DNA of 64,000 nt from Isochrysis galbana. Its lineage: Eukaryota > Haptophyta > Isochrysidales > Isochrysidaceae. The stretch covers positions 1,198,313-1,262,312 of the forward strand of contig CM030940.1 in the NCBI GenBank assembly GCA_018136815.1. Direction: 5' to 3'. A program made the position numbers and the translations under genes. Below are positions 1 through 11,628 of this stretch, in pieces. The notes under the pieces were generated by a model that saw only the letters and a list, made by a program, of their open reading frames with translations, was not told the DNA's origin and did not search any database. Numbering within the stretch: the stretch's first letter is position 1; each line of letters starts with the position of its first letter.

Positions 1-353
1 ACTGCCTAGATCTGACCCTGCACTATCTACCATTACGCTATGACACCGCCCGTCTGATAGCTCGGGCCACTCACGCCATTTTACATTTTAACCACTACTT
101 TCCACCTCCCCTGGGTGTTCAAGGATTCCGCAAGGTCCCCCCTACCTGCCCCGGCAACTGCATCCCCCCTCCGACGAACCCCCTCCCGCCCCACGAAAGG
201 CAATGGCGTCGGTGAGTGACCCCCCTCCCTCCCTCCCTCCCTCCCTTCGAAGGCCCTTCCCCCGCTAGTGGCGGGGTCTATTTTGGGAGATTGAGGCATT
301 GAGGCGGGCGCTCGCGGGAGGGAATCAGAGTAGTGAATGTAGGGCGCATCACT
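1..353. other. Intergenic, no gene seen
   Basis: No ORF here resembles a protein. A CCCT-rich pyrimidine run lies near 220-250. The last 16 bases (338-353) are the left copy of a direct repeat that returns at 1367-1382. Confidence 0.6.
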
Positions 354-1366
354 CAACCTACTTTTATAAGTCGGGGTCAATGGGGGCCTCGCGCCCCCCT
401 CTCTCCATCGCGGACACCCCCCGGGGTGGGACCGTACAATCAACCACAGCCCCTGCCCTCTGGCCTCTGGGCAGGGGCTGGGCAATCATCACACTGGCCC
501 AGACCCCTAGTGGGCGCGGGCCGTGATTCGCACTCCCACGCCCTGCGTGGGCCTGCCCTCGAGCTGACCCCCCCCCCCCCCCCCTTCCCTAGTCGCCAGG
601 AAGCCAGGAAGACAGGCAGACAGATGCCTCTGGGCGGCTCCCATGGCCAGCGAGGCAAGCGTGGGAGAGGGCAAGGGGGGCCAGGGGCTGAGCCCCAGCC
701 TCCACTTCCCCCTCAGCTGCCCTGGCTGGCCCTCTGGGAGCCCCCAAAGGACCTCTGAGAGCAGGCCGTGGCGCGCCGCATGGCGACGCGCCGCAGGGAC
801 ACAGGTGGAGGAGAACGGAGAGAGGGAGGGGGGGGTTTGCAACCCCCCGATGGAATGCGGTAAGCGGTAAGTAATGGGACCCGTTTACGTAAGTAAACGG
901 GCGGAGAGGGGCGGCTGGCGACAAGTGGGAGATGAGGAGGGAGAGGGAGAGGCTCAAGGCGCCTACGAGAACCCTTGTGGCAGGTATCTCGAGGCGCAGT
1001 CTTTTATTTCTCGAGGACAGCTCGCGGCGAGAGCTGTAAGGGCCGTTCCGCTTCATTCATCTTCGCATGGACGAGAGGACCCTCACCCTCCCCCCCCCCC
1101 TCCGGTGTTTTCCCCCGGTGAGTCGCCCGACGTAGGTCGGAGGTCGGTCCGCCTCAATGGGTTTTCCCCCATTGTAACTTGTGGGGAGTTATAATGGGAG
1201 CCGGGGGTTTGCGAGGGGGGAGATTTGTAGGGATGCATTATATGAGTATGTGTCTGTCTGTGCCATCACTTCAAGGCGTGCGGGCAAGTGCGCTGAGGGG
1301 TGTCGTGATAGTACCGGGCTAGTGGCAGTAGTGGTACTAACGCTCAGTCAGTTGTTTTATTATTAT
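354..1366 (+). mobile_element. R1 SINE-like element, copy 1, flanked by a 16-bp TSD
   Basis: This non-coding GC-rich element lies between two exact copies of TGTAGGGCGCATCACT (338-353 and 1367-1382). Its left end carries the short palindrome ACTTTTATAAGT. The left body holds the R1 hallmarks: a CCCC-rich tract, a GGCAGGGGCTGGG segment, and a block near 640-740 ending CCCTGGCTGGCCCTCTGGGAG that recurs in seven other places here. A second hairpin, CCCGTTTACGTAAGTAAACGGG, lies near 879-900. A TSD of this length is typical of target-primed retrotransposition. The right 450 bp is not obviously shared with other copies, so the element may be a longer subfamily. No coding capacity is seen. Confidence 0.6.
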
Positions 1367-1382
1367 TGTAGGGCGCATCACT

Positions 1383-3262
1383 ATTAGAAACGCGGAGCTT
1401 CCGCGACGTCCGATCGCCCGCGATCAGCCGAAGCATGGCCTGGCTGGAGGTGGTGGCCATGCAAAGCCCAAAGCTCTCGCGAGCATGGTGGGGGGAGGAG
1501 AGGCCGAAGAGAGAGCGAAGAGTGGGAGAGCGGATTTCGTCGGTTCCCGTACCGGGGATGCAACGATCACCGAGCCCCGTTTTCGTTGGTAAACGGGCGC
1601 TATGCGCTGTGGGAGTGGGAGTGGGAGGCTGGCTGGCTACAGGAGCTGGAGGAAGAGCGGAGGGAGCGGCGCAAGTTCGCCGGGGTGTGAGCCCTCTCGA
1701 AGTAAGGTCCCCCGGGCGCCGTCGCTTATTTTGTGGCGGGGGATCGCTCGGGCAGGTTTGCCTGCGGGTCAAAGCGCCGCGCTTGCCGCCTGTGCCGCTT
1801 GCGACGGAGTGGCCTAGAGCCCTCCGGTAATGTTGGACTCGACAAGTAGCACGAGGCGCCTCATGATGTGAACCAAGCTATAAACTGAGTTGGAGCAATA
1901 TGTGAGTATACGGAGACAAAGTGTTGTGACTATAACAACAAGTTCGTATGAGCATTCTTCACATTCGCACCCTCGTTTGCGATCAAAATCGAACATCGCC
2001 AAGGATGCTTGCTACAAGGATGCTGATACTCCATCACCCTTACGGGAGCCGACAGAGCATCAATGTCTCAGCGGCAAAGCATAGAAGGAACTGTGCACTT
2101 GGAGAGAAATCTCCATGGGCACAGAGACAACACCAAAGCTGCAGCGACAGCATACATAAAGGCGCGCCAGTCATCACAGCCAGCAGGGTGTCTCATGCAG
2201 GACGAGCGCGCAACAGTCTGGTTCGCCTTCTCACCTTCACCGCACTCGCGCACGCGCGCGAGTGGAAGCGTGGGTAGAAGCGCCAAGAATAATCTCAGCC
2301 GGAGCGATCCCATACCCCCAGCAGCCAACGGCCAAAGCAAGCTGCAGTAGCCACAGATGAGGCCACCCAGCTGCCGCCGAGCACCACATGCTGCTGTTTG
2401 CCGGCTCGCGCCGCATTTCGTTTTTGTCCCCTCCACTATTCACTGCCTAAGCCATCTACATGTACTTAATGAAGCCAATATCCTTCGCGTATTCGCGGAA
2501 GCAGCGCCGGCAAATGTCGAGGCCGTACTTGCGAATGAGACCGCGAAGGGAGTGGCAGATGCGACTGCATGCAACACAGGCAGCCAGAAGCGTGAGTGAG
2601 CACAAGGCCAGAGGCAAGCACGCACGCCTAAAGGCGTGTACGCGGTCGGGTGGAGGCAGAGCAGTATATGCTGGCCGTTTGTTTCAAACACGACGCATCG
2701 CGCTGCATGTCGAAAGAGCAGCTGCAGAAGGGCAGGTGGCAGCACACCAGTGGCGGGCGCCTGACGCATGCTCCTTGTGGTGGGTTCCCCAAATGTTCGG
2801 CATGACTGGAGCGCACGCGGAGGGGGATCGAGAACAACGTGTCAGTCGTAGGGGCTCTTTCGTCACCGGCTAGCACTGTGCTTGCGTGCGAGCGGCGCGG
2901 GCCGCCGCTGCGCTGAAGGGGGGGGAGGTGGCGAGGGCTGGCAGCGCGTGCCTGCGAGCAGTGCGGTCCCGTGGCGAAAGGGGGGGGGGGGGAGGCACGG
3001 CCCTGATACCGGAGGGGGCGAACGGCAGACGCGCGATGGGCGGGGAGAGACTAAATACTTTTTTGGCCCAGCCCATATTGGGCCCAGTGACCAGTGACTG
3101 ACTGTGGGCTGTGGGCAGAGCACCAACATGTGCTACGGGTGAGTCATGCTGGTGTGAAACGAGACGCGGCGAGCGGCGGGGGATCAACCAATCCGACGCG
3201 GCTGCAGCGGGGCACACGCGAGGTTCGTGAGCGGTCGGCCGTAGCAGAGTAGTAGATACAGC
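1383..3262. other. Intergenic, no gene recognised
   Basis: About 1.9 kb with only short overlapping ORFs on both strands, none with a recognisable motif. The 2880-3010 stretch is purine-rich with long G runs. It may hold diverged repeats. Confidence 0.5.
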
Positions 3263-3813
3263 ATGGGTGCACCATTAAGAAACCCCAGCATTAAGAAAGC
3301 TTAACATGAAATTGGCCGCCGACCCGGGAAGAAACTGGGGGTCGAGCCGGCGGCTCGACCCCAAGCTAAGAAACTCCGGCTAAGAAACCCCCCTTGCCGC
3401 GCGCAGCGCGGCCCGCACGGCCGCGCGGGCGTGTGGGCGCGGGCCGCGCCCGCGAGGCGCGAGGGCGCGGCCGCACCCCGCACGTGGGCGGGCGCGCGGC
3501 TGGCCCGCGCTTGCCCTCGCCATGCGACGACGAGGACGAGCCCGCGCCCGTATTAGCCGTGTTCAAGGCCGGCGCGCCCGTGTATGAGTCGAATCCGGTC
3601 GTCCTTCGTCCTCCCCCCCGCTCCCCGCTGTAAGGCGGAAGGGGTGGGGATGGCCCGCGCACTCGACTGTTGTCTCCGCAAGAAATAAGAAACCCCCACC
3701 CCACCCCACCCCGCCCCTAAGAAACCTCGAATAAGAAACCCCCGGGCGGAGCCCGATGGGGGCAAGAAAGTTTTAGAAGCTTTTGAGTCCTGTTTTCTTA
3801 ATGGTGCACCCAT
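3263..3813. mobile_element. Non-autonomous TIR element (MITE-like), 0.55 kb
   Basis: The ends are inverted repeats: ATGGGTGCACCATTAAG at 3263 and its reverse complement ending at 3813. Several TAAGAAAC motifs sit just inside both ends (for example 3296, 3368, 3383, 3686, 3718, 3733). The interior is extremely GC-rich (3400-3560) with no convincing ORF. The flanks give no clear target-site duplication beyond two bases. TIRs without a transposase indicate a non-autonomous DNA element. The superfamily cannot be named. Confidence 0.65.
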
Positions 3814-4005
3814 ACTGTAGCAGAGCCGATCCCGATCCATCCTCATTTGGCAAACGCCGGACTTTCGAGAATTTTTTTGTGAAATTTGGGGTTGGGCTCA
3901 AAATAAAAAAATTGATCGAAATTTGGGGGGCACGGGCGTCCCCCCCCCCCCCGCCCCCACGCTCGACGCCCTTGCCCTTGCCCCCCCCGTCCCGCACCCA
4001 TCCCC

Positions 4006-4075
4006 ATGCCGCATGTGCGCAAGCGCCGCCGAACCATTGTGGACGAGGTGGAAGAGGAGGTGATGGATGAGCCCA

Positions 4076-4114
<39 letters not shown>

Positions 4115-4362
4115 TCCCATCCCAGACAGTTGTGGACATTGTAAACGACAGTGACGAGGAGGAGGAGGAGGAGGAGGAGGAGGAGGAGGAGGAGGAGCAG
4201 GAGGAGGAGACCCGAGAGGACAGGGCCCCGGCGCAGCCGCCCCGGCGAGCGCCCCGGCACCTCCTCCCCCCGCCCCACCATTAGCACATACCTCCCTGGG
4301 CAAGAGGTGTGGCACGACGTGTTGCGCGAGGCGACGGTCGTCGAGGGTGCGAGGGAGATTGA
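4006..4362 (+). pseudogene. Acidic, low-complexity protein fragment interrupted by a hAT element
   Basis: Starting at the ATG at 4006, a frame encodes a basic N-terminus (KRRR near residue 5), a (PA)n stretch from GCGCCC hexamers (4075-4113), and then a glutamate run from a GAG array (4155-4210). That frame ends at 4284. A second frame continues through PGQEVWHDVLREATVVEGA up to the hAT insertion at 4363. Immediately after the hAT copy (5491-5507) the same frame reads SKIKVRFEAG, which looks coding. The frame change may be an intron or a slip in the GAG array. An R1 repeat then truncates the sequence. It could be a host nuclear protein or the N-terminal part of another transposon protein. No family is assigned. 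Confidence 0.4.
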
Positions 4363-5482
4363 TAGGGCCTGGCAGATATTTCTGCTTGAAATATCAACTT
4401 GAAATTTGGGCATGTTGGCCCGGAAATACATATTTACACATATTTATACATATTTGGGCTGGTCCGAGGCGCTCGCGCGCACATATTTATTTGGGCGGAT
4501 CTCTGCGTTGGCGCGCCCGCGAAAACCAAGACCCCGGTAGCCACTGGTAAATACCGTTATTGAGGCAAAAAAAACAGTAGATTTTCCCGCTTCGACACTT
4601 TGCTCTTCTCTCTCTCCTCTCCCTCCCTCTGTATGTCTGTCTCCTCTCGCGCACATCTCTGGCAAAAACATCTACCCTACACCCCACGTGCAATAGAATA
4701 AAAAGCAAGAGAGTAGAGAAAGAGCAGAAGAAGAAGAAGAAGAAGAGAGAGAGAGGAGAGAGAGAGGACGAGCTCGCCGGCGCGCCGGCGCTCATGCCAG
4801 GTGAACCCACTGCCCCCTCCTTGCTTTGCCCGCTGCTCATGCACGTGCGCGCGCGCGCGCTTGCTCACACTGCTCACCCTGTCTTTTGCCTCTCCTCTGC
4901 TCGCGCAGGCAAGCGTCCCCGTCCCCAGCGCGCGCGCATGCAGCGCACACTGGCATGCCAAGGCACCAAGATCGAACATGGAGATGTGCCAGCATTCACC
5001 AAGGGAGTGCTCATGTGGTGGGCATCGAATCACACCAGATTCCGAGTGTGGGCCCAAGCCGCAAGGATCGTCATGTGCCTGTCCCCTAATCCCGCCTCGT
5101 GCGAGCGCGTCTTCTCATTGCTCCAATGTACTTTTGGCGCGAATAGGGCCTCATCCCTGGCCGACCAAGTTGAAGTGTCCATGATCCATGATGTTGCGCT
5201 ACAATCGCAACAAGCGAGCCGCCTCCGAGAGCCGAGAGCGTGTGAGTGTGTGAGTGTGCAAATGTGTGGTAGTGTTTGGTGATAGTATTTGTATCTGCTT
5301 CATGTTTCATGTTTCATGCATCGTCTAGGCTCTAGGCCTAGGCATCTAGGCATGCAGAAGAGCATTGAAATATTTTTTGAAATTTGAAATTTTTGTCGAA
5401 ATTTGGGCAAACTTTTTGAAATTTTGCACATATTTTTGATCGAAATTTGGGCCGAAAAAATTGAAATATCCGCCAGGCCCTA
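4363..5482 (+). mobile_element. hAT DNA transposon remnant with a perfect 8-bp TSD
   Basis: The element is bounded by imperfect inverted repeats: TAGGGCCTGGCAGATATTTC at the left, and a right end whose reverse complement is TAGGGCCTGGCGGATATTTC. It is flanked by GAGATTGA at 4355-4362 and 5483-5490. Eight-base TSDs are the hallmark of hAT elements. At 1120 bp it is too short for a whole transposase gene and carries only the C-terminal part. Many copies of AAATTTGGGC occur near both ends. It sits inside an ORF, and the flanking frame reads through if one TSD copy and the element are ignored. Confidence 0.85.
4794..5282 (+). CDS. hAT transposase C-terminal fragment (dimerisation domain)
   Basis: The frame encodes WWASNHTRFRVWAQAARIVM, then NPASCERVFSLLQ, then a downstream R-x2-L segment. 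This is the order of the hAT C-terminal dimerisation region, where a WW-x-N-x9-A core is followed by the S/C-ER-x-FS motif. The upstream transposase, including the BED finger and the DDE catalytic core, is missing. The element is therefore non-autonomous. The first 60 codons of the open frame are probably not coding. Sequence between the TIRs other than this ORF is AT-rich and non-coding. Confidence 0.75.
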   Translation: MPGEPTAPSLLCPLLMHVRARALAHTAHPVFCLSSARAGKRPRPQRARMQRTLACQGTKIEHGDVPAFTKGVLMWWASNHTRFRVWAQAARIVMCLSPNPASCERVFSLLQCTFGANRASSLADQVEVSMIHDVALQSQQASRLREPRACECVSVQMCGSVW

Positions 5483-5507
5483 GAGATTGACAGCAAGATC
5501 AAAGTGC

Positions 5508-6017
5508 GGTTCGAGGCGGGGCCCGTGCCCCCCTTCCTCCATCGCATACACCCCCCTGGGTGGGCCTGCACACTCAACCTCAGCCCCTGCCTGCTGGCAG
5601 GGGCTGAGCTGACATCACTCTGGCCCCGACCCTCGCCGAGCGCCGAGCGCGCGCCGCGCGCCGCACGCACTCGCCTGCACTGGCCCTCGCTCGTACTGAT
5701 CCCCCTCCCCACCACTGAGCAACAGACCATCTGAGCCAACAAGAAGGCCCCCAGGGCCAGCGAGGCCAGCGAGGGAGAGGCAGGAGAGGCCAGGGGCCCA
5801 GCAGCCCCAGCCTCCACTGCCCCCTGAGCTGGCCCAGCTGGCCCTCTGGGGGGACCCGAGGGTCCCCTCAGAGGGGGAGAGGGGGGCCATGGCGCGCGCA
5901 GGCATCGCACGCCCGTAGGAGAACGAAGAGAACGACGAAAAAAGCACGACAAAAAAACGACACGATCTGATACATAAAAAGGAAATACTCACGCCTGTTT
6001 ACGGTATGTTTACAGGC
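5508..6017 (+). mobile_element. R1 SINE-like element, copy 2
   Basis: About 510 bp nearly identical to 11073-11569. Shared blocks include a CCCCCTTCCTCCATCGCATA opening, an inverted pair around GCCCCTGCCTGCTGGCAGGGGC (5584-5606), and a terminal hairpin CCTGTTTACGGTATGTTTACAGG (5995-6017). Compared with copy 3 it lacks the left palindrome, so it is truncated at that end. It lies directly next to the hAT-interrupted ORF. No TSD is visible. Confidence 0.7.
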
Positions 6018-6340
6018 CGACGCTCTGTGGTGGGTGGCGTGAGCGCGGGGGAGAGGGGGAGCGAGAGGGGGAGCGAGAGAGAAGGAGAGGGAGAGGGCGA
6101 GGGAGAGGGAGAGGGCGAGGGCGAGGGAGAGGGAGAGGGAGAGCGGCGGTAGGAGCGAGAGCGAGAGCGAGAGCGCGCAGCGAGAGCGAGAGCAAGAGAG
6201 CAAGAGAGAGGGGAGGAGGGAAAGAGAGCGGAGCGCGAGCCGCGGGGAGCGAGAGGGCGAGCGAGAGAGAGGGAGAGGGAGAGGGAGGGCGAGGGAGAAA
6301 GCGAGGGCGAGGGAGAGGGAGAGCGGCGGTGGGACCGAGG
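6018..6340. repeat. GA-rich low-complexity tract
   Basis: Long purine-rich tract of GAGAGGGA and GCGAGAGC units, from about 6050 to 6330. The opposite-strand ORFs (Leu/Ser-rich) are artefacts of composition. Confidence 0.8.
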
Positions 6341-7071
6341 CCTATCTCAAAATGTCCAAGTGTGTATGTACGAGATGTGACGGCGTGTGATTGTGTGGTG
6401 TAGAATCATATATCATATCGACATTTTCATAGTAAGCAGCGCACGCTATGTGTATGTAAAAATATACACCTAATTTGTGCTGCAGATTACACACACGCCG
6501 CCGATCTATACGTACGACTGTACGACTACGACAGAGACAGAGACAGAGCTCCGCCGACCGCCGCTACTACCCTTAGTACTGGTAGTAGGCCAAAACTGCT
6601 ACTATGTTACATAGTAGTAGTGCTCGAGTGCTACTATGTTACATAGTAGTAGCTCCAGTGCGGGGTTGGTAGCCTTGGTAATATAGTACCAAGCTACTAT
6701 ATTCACAGCCTTACTACGTATTCGCTACTAGTAAAGTAAACAGCCGAGCTGTGAAATGTGATATACTGTAAACAATTATGTGAAAAATAGCATTATGTGT
6801 TATTATTAGTATTATCTGTCCCCGGATCTGCATTATTGGTATCTGTAGAACATGGCCTCGAGCGTTCTTTGTATTTGTAGACCATAGCAAAAATCTGATA
6901 TGTGCTTTATGATCATAGCCGAAATTCGAAGCTATTCCACGCCTTATTGATTATTGGTGATTTCTTCCATAGTGAGTGAACGGGCTAGGGCTAGGGCTAG
7001 GGCTAGGGCTCTGAGTCTCTAAGTCAGTGTCAAACACAGCAAACAGGAAACAGGTACCGGTTACCGGGCCC

Positions 7072-7102
<31 letters not shown>

Positions 7103-7431
7103 GTGTATAGCCCTGAATCTTCAGAGATTTTTTTCAATCAACCTCAAGACGTCCACCTAGTACAAACCTAGCTCTAGATACCGTCCTTGAGTGCTGAGTC
7201 GATGGCTGGTGTGGTTAGACAGAAGGAGAAGAACACTTATCGCTTCTCCATGTCCATGTCCCATGTCATGGGCTAGCCATGCTGCTTCCTCCCGAAAAAA
7301 AAATCCTCCCGGACTGCCCGTCCACCTGAAGGGGAGAGGGAGAGGAGAGAGGGGGGGGGAAGGAGGGAGAGGGAAGGAGGGAGAGGGAGGAGGAGGGCGA
7401 GGGAGAGGGAGAGGGAGAGAGGGAGAGCGCG
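6341..7431. other. Intergenic DNA upstream of the WDR26-like gene
   Basis: Contains two copies of the palindromic unit GCTACTATGTTACATAGTAG about 33 bp apart (near 6598 and 6631). There is an interstitial GGGCTA array at 6982-7008 and a GTA trinucleotide run at 7072-7101. A partial R3 repeat (CCTGAATCTTCAGA with a T-run) lies near 7110-7133. The last 100 bp before the ATG is a GA-rich 5' leader. No gene is seen. Confidence 0.6.
6982..7008 (+). repeat. Interstitial GGGCTA array (telomere-like)
   Basis: Four consecutive GGGCTA hexamers and a partial one. The unit differs by one base from common telomeric TTAGGG-type repeats (CTAGGG phase). It could be a relic of end-joining or a chance microsatellite. 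Confidence 0.55.
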
Positions 7432-10400
7432 ATGGCGCCGCCGCTCCTGCCGTCGGGGCTGCGCGCCGCGGACGTGGTGCGGCTCATGGCGCAGTGCATC
7501 CACGAGATGGGCTACACTGAGGTGGCGCAGAGCCTCGAGGAGCACGCGGGCGTCAAGGCGCTCGCGGAGCCGGTCGCAGCCTTTAGGCATGCCATCCTGA
7601 ACGGAGACTGGTGCGTGCGTTCACTGCCGGACAGGTGCTACACTACGGCCACCATCCAGCTCCGCGCGATCCACATGCAGATCAGCGCGGTGCAGCGCGG
7701 CAGAGGGGTGTGGAATGATAGCATTTAGTGTGACTATTGGTAGCACGTGTCTTTACATTTCCGTCCAAACCACCGGTCCTTAAGGCCATCCGTCGAGGCA
7801 CACATCGACCAGCTTCAACTCACAGAGCGATCTAGCCGCTCGGTTCGCTTCCTCATTCTACGCCAGAAGTTCTATGAGCTTCTGGAGTCTCGAGGTGCAG
7901 CCGAGGCGATGGTATGCCTCCGCGAAGAGATTGCGCCATTGGAAGTGACAGAAGGAGCAAGGCTAGCCCACGACGTGGATAACTGTTCTTCTATCCAACC
8001 AACGAATGGAATTCACCACCAGCCATCGACTCAGCACTCAAGGACGGTAGAGCTAGGCAGTGCACGTCTTGGACGCAACCTTCACGAGCTGAGGTATTAT
8101 GCCCCAATCTCCACGCGCGATCTTGCTCACAAGCCGCTTGTGCCACCCCATTCCATGCTCGACACTTGGTTCTGAGGTATTGTATCCCACCGTTGACTCT
8201 CAGCCGCTGCTTAATGTGTCGCGGGCTGGAGGAGCTGCATGCACAGACAGGATGGGATGGGGCGACCGGCAGTTCTCGCTGCCGTTTACTGGAGGAGCTC
8301 CAGGCATTCGTGCCACCCACACTGCTGCTGCCAGAGCGCAGGCTTGATACTCTCCTCCAGCAAGCGGTGCAATGGCAGACACGACATTCATCAATACCAC
8401 ATAAGCCTTCGGAGGAAGGGCTGCTTTTTCAAGACATCAGGATGCGCCAGAACATCGTCCCCAATCGGTAAGTGGCGTAGTCTCTTGGATGCCCTCTCCC
8501 CTCTTCTCTCCCTCTCCTCCCCATGGTGGTTGGACGGCGGCCTTCACGGTGCCCGTCTCGGGTGACCTTTGGGAGGGGGGGGGTGGTGATGTGTTGGGAT
8601 GAGTGCGCTACCAATGAGTGCGGACAGTCTCTGCTTGCACAGCCATCAAGGAGTGTTCGGCGGGGAAAACCTCTTTCATTCCGCCTGTATGCTGCCCAGC
8701 GTTTGATTTATTCCTCGTGCTGCAGGCCTCTACAGAAGCTTGATCGACACCAGGACGAGGTGTGGTTCGTTGGATTCTCTCACGATGGGAGCATGCTGGC
8801 TTCCGCTTCACGGGATGGCATCATCATTTTGTGGAGTGTGCCGAGCGTACCACATTCCCATGAAGCGCATATAACCCAGAAAGCGGTATGCAAGGCAATC
8901 GCCGTCGCCCATGGGATGGCATCATGGGACACAGCCCCGTGATTATGCCCGCGACGCCGGCCTGGCAACCTGAGCCATGAGCGGTATGTCGATGCTCAGC
9001 TTGCCCGGAGGTGTGTGCATAGTGCTTTGTGCTCACGCCGTTGCACTTTGTCCCTCAGTGTTTGCGCGGACATTCTGGGCCATTGCTATTTTTGGCATGG
9101 AGTCCTGACGACCGGTGGTTGCTGTCATGCGGAAGTGATAAGCTTCTCAAACTATGGGAGACCGCGACAGGGGAATGCGTGCGGAACTTTCTGAAGCAGA
9201 AGGAGAGCGTCACATCTTGTGCGTGGTTCCCATCTGGAAACTCCTTCGTGTCGTCGAGCTTGGACAAGAGCATTATTTTGTGGCATATTGGCGGCGATGT
9301 GGTGCAGAAGTGGCACGGTATACGTGTCGCAGATATGGCGGTATGCATCGCCAGTGGGTCTTGGCCCAATGTCGGACTGCCTGTAGTACGCTGCTTCATC
9401 TCCCGCCTCGGCGCCGCCGATGCAACATGGCCATCGGGTTCGACGATCCGAGCGATGGCGTGCCAAAAGCGAAGCCATGGCTGCCCCATCGTTGCAGGTA
9501 ACCGGAGATGGCGCCACCCTTATCATGGCTCATGGCGCTCAATTATCTTTTCGGACTGTGACACAAATAGGAGACGGTCGACCATCCATCGTAGGCATTG
9601 AAAGGCATACGCTGCAGGAGGGTGACATTGAGGAGTCAGAAGCCATCACCTCCATCGCCCTTTCTTCCGATTCGCGCCTGCTCCTCGTCAATCTTGGCAC
9701 CGCGAACATTCACCTTTGGCAGATGGAAGCTGACGGAGCAGGCCGACGAATGCTCCAGAGGTAGTTCCATCAATTGCGGTCACCTCTGAACCGGGCGTGT
9801 CCGTAGTGTCTCCCTTTCCACATTACTCTGGTGCTTAACTTTCATACTATTACCCGCGGGGGGTGCGCTCGAGGGAGCACGCCGCTGCCGCGCGTTTGAT
9901 GCGCCATTGTCTCCCTTTGCTGACTTGGATTCTGTTTGTCGCCAAATCGGATGTTGGATGTTGCAAGATAAGCTAGCCAACAAGTCTTGGGTTCTAGTGA
10001 TTTGCACCGCGATTCACTTGACGCCGACGATCACACCCCGTTTGCAGCTACTCCGGTCACAAACAAGGCCGATTTGTTATTCGGTCAACATTCGGGGGCC
10101 AAGATGACGCTTTCGTTGTGAGCGGCAGCGAAGATTCTCAAATCTACATTTGGTGTCGCAACACTGGCGACTTGCTTAAGGTGAGAAGACGTTGCTGGCC
10201 CGACGAAATTTACCAGCATGCTTGCATTGTGCTTCCGTGACAGCTTGGCCGGCTTGCACCCACTCTCGATGCTCATCTTTATTGCGGGTATGTCTCGATC
10301 CGTAGGTGCTTTCAGGCCACTCTCGCTCCGTCAACAGCGTGTCATGGAGTCCGAAAGACCCGTACATGTTGGCATCGGCGAGCGATGACGACACCATTTG

Positions 10401-10464
10401 GATTTGGGGGGCAGTACAGCTAGTCCAAAGCGGCAACAGGCTTTGGCCAATTGAAACCGTGTGA
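7432..10464 (+). CDS. WDR26/GID7-like subunit of the GID/CTLH E3 ubiquitin ligase
   Basis: LisH-CTLH-WD40 protein. WDR26/Gid7 is a scaffold and substrate-receptor subunit of the GID/CTLH ubiquitin ligase. The ATG at 7432 directly precedes a LisH motif ([20 protein letters not shown]). Exons inferred from GT-AG sites and frame: 7432-7610, 7785 to about 8094, 8204-8467, 8726-8885, 9059-9340, 9498-9760, 10048-10180, 10306-10464. Exon 2 gives the CTLH domain. Exon 3 gives [17 protein letters not shown] and the proline-rich [11 protein letters not shown] segment found in WDR26. Exons 4-8 give WD40 blades, including [15 protein letters not shown] and [14 protein letters not shown]. Phases agree at the joins checked. 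Within exon 2 (about 7955-8080) a low-similarity stretch may be an unspliced in-frame intron. The stop is TGA at 10462. Confidence 0.9.
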
Positions 10465-11045
10465 ACGCATGGCCAAGCCACCCCACAGATTGACGAGGAG
10501 ATCTAAATCTGCAAAGCGGCAATAGAGAAATCGACGACAAATTGATTGCATGTGGTTTGAAGGCCAGTGAAATGCAGGAAATTTCAACACAAACATCATC
10601 GTAGGCGCAGGCGCAGACTACGTTAAAGTATGAGTCGAGGCCCCCTCGCATCCGCTGTAGTGAATGATGAAAAAAAAAAGATCTGAAGTTTCGGGGCTAC
10701 ACACCTATTGCTATACAGTACCTACTACCGCATATTAGACAACGCCCTCCCATCCCCTCACTCCGCTTCCTCGCCTTCCCCCCCTCTTTCCTTTGTCTTT
10801 GGTGTCAGGGGTGCGGCCCTGGTACACTACCATGGGCCCGGTTATGGATGCGTATTCAGGGCAGGCCTGCTGAGATGTGTGGGTAGTGAATGATGGAAGC
10901 AGAATTGCAATTAGGTACATGTAAAAAATTCTTGAAGGTGCCCGCTATGCTACTAGTGACTCACACCCCTCCGGTATCGCGCTCGCGCCATCGCCTAAGC
11001 CCCACACTCTCACCCCAGCACCCATTACCCCACCTCAGGGGCCAA
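10465..11045. other. Intergenic DNA with a diverged R3 repeat
   Basis: Follows the WDR26-like stop. Positions 10667-10855 look like a diverged R3 copy: an A-run, a GATCTGAAG motif, CTACTACCG, and TTTCCTTTGTCTTTGG further on. Otherwise no gene is seen. Confidence 0.5.
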
Positions 11046-11569
11046 CTATCAGTAAAACTGATAGGGTCATGGGGGCCCCGTGCCCCCCTTCCTCCATCGC
11101 ATACACCCCCTGGCTGGGTGGGCCTGCACACTCAACCTCAGCCCCTGCCTGCTGGCAGGGGCTGAGCTGACATCACTCTGGCCCAGACCCTCGCCGAGCG
11201 CGCGCCGCGCGCCGCACGCACTCGCCTGCACTGGCCCTCGCTCGTACTGACCCCCCTCCCCACCACTGAGCAACAGACCATCTGAGCCAACAAGAAGGCC
11301 CCCAGGGCCAACGAGGCCAGCGAGGGAGAGGCAAGAGAGGCCAGGGGCCCAGCCCCAGCCTCCACTGCCCCCTGAGCTGGCCCAGCTGGCCATCTGGGGG
11401 GACCCGAGGGTCCCCTCAGAGGGGGGCCATGGCGCGCGCAGGCATCGCACGCCCGTAGGAGAACGAAGAGAACGACGAAAAAAGCACGACAAAAAAACGA
11501 CACGATCTGATACATAAAAAGGTAATACTCACGCCTGTTTATTTACGGTATGTTTACAGGCCGACACCC
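11046..11569 (+). mobile_element. R1 SINE-like element, copy 3
   Basis: Most complete copy of the short R1 form. It begins with the palindrome CTATCAGTAAAACTGATAG, then the C-rich opening, the GCCTGCTGGCAGGGGC inverted pair, the conserved GCCAGCGAGGGAGAGGCA block, and the terminal hairpin around TTTACGGTATGTTTACAGG. Its body matches copy 2 closely, with small indels, for example TTTA inserted in the right hairpin. No ORF is supported. Confidence 0.75.
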
Positions 11570-11628
11570 AGCGCGACATACGAACGCCGCGAAAGCGCGG
11601 CGACACTTGAAAAGGACGCAGGCGAGAA

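Noticed and set aside
5868-6203. Ser/Leu-rich ORFs on the minus strand
   Set aside because: Pure products of the GAGA-type low-complexity tract.
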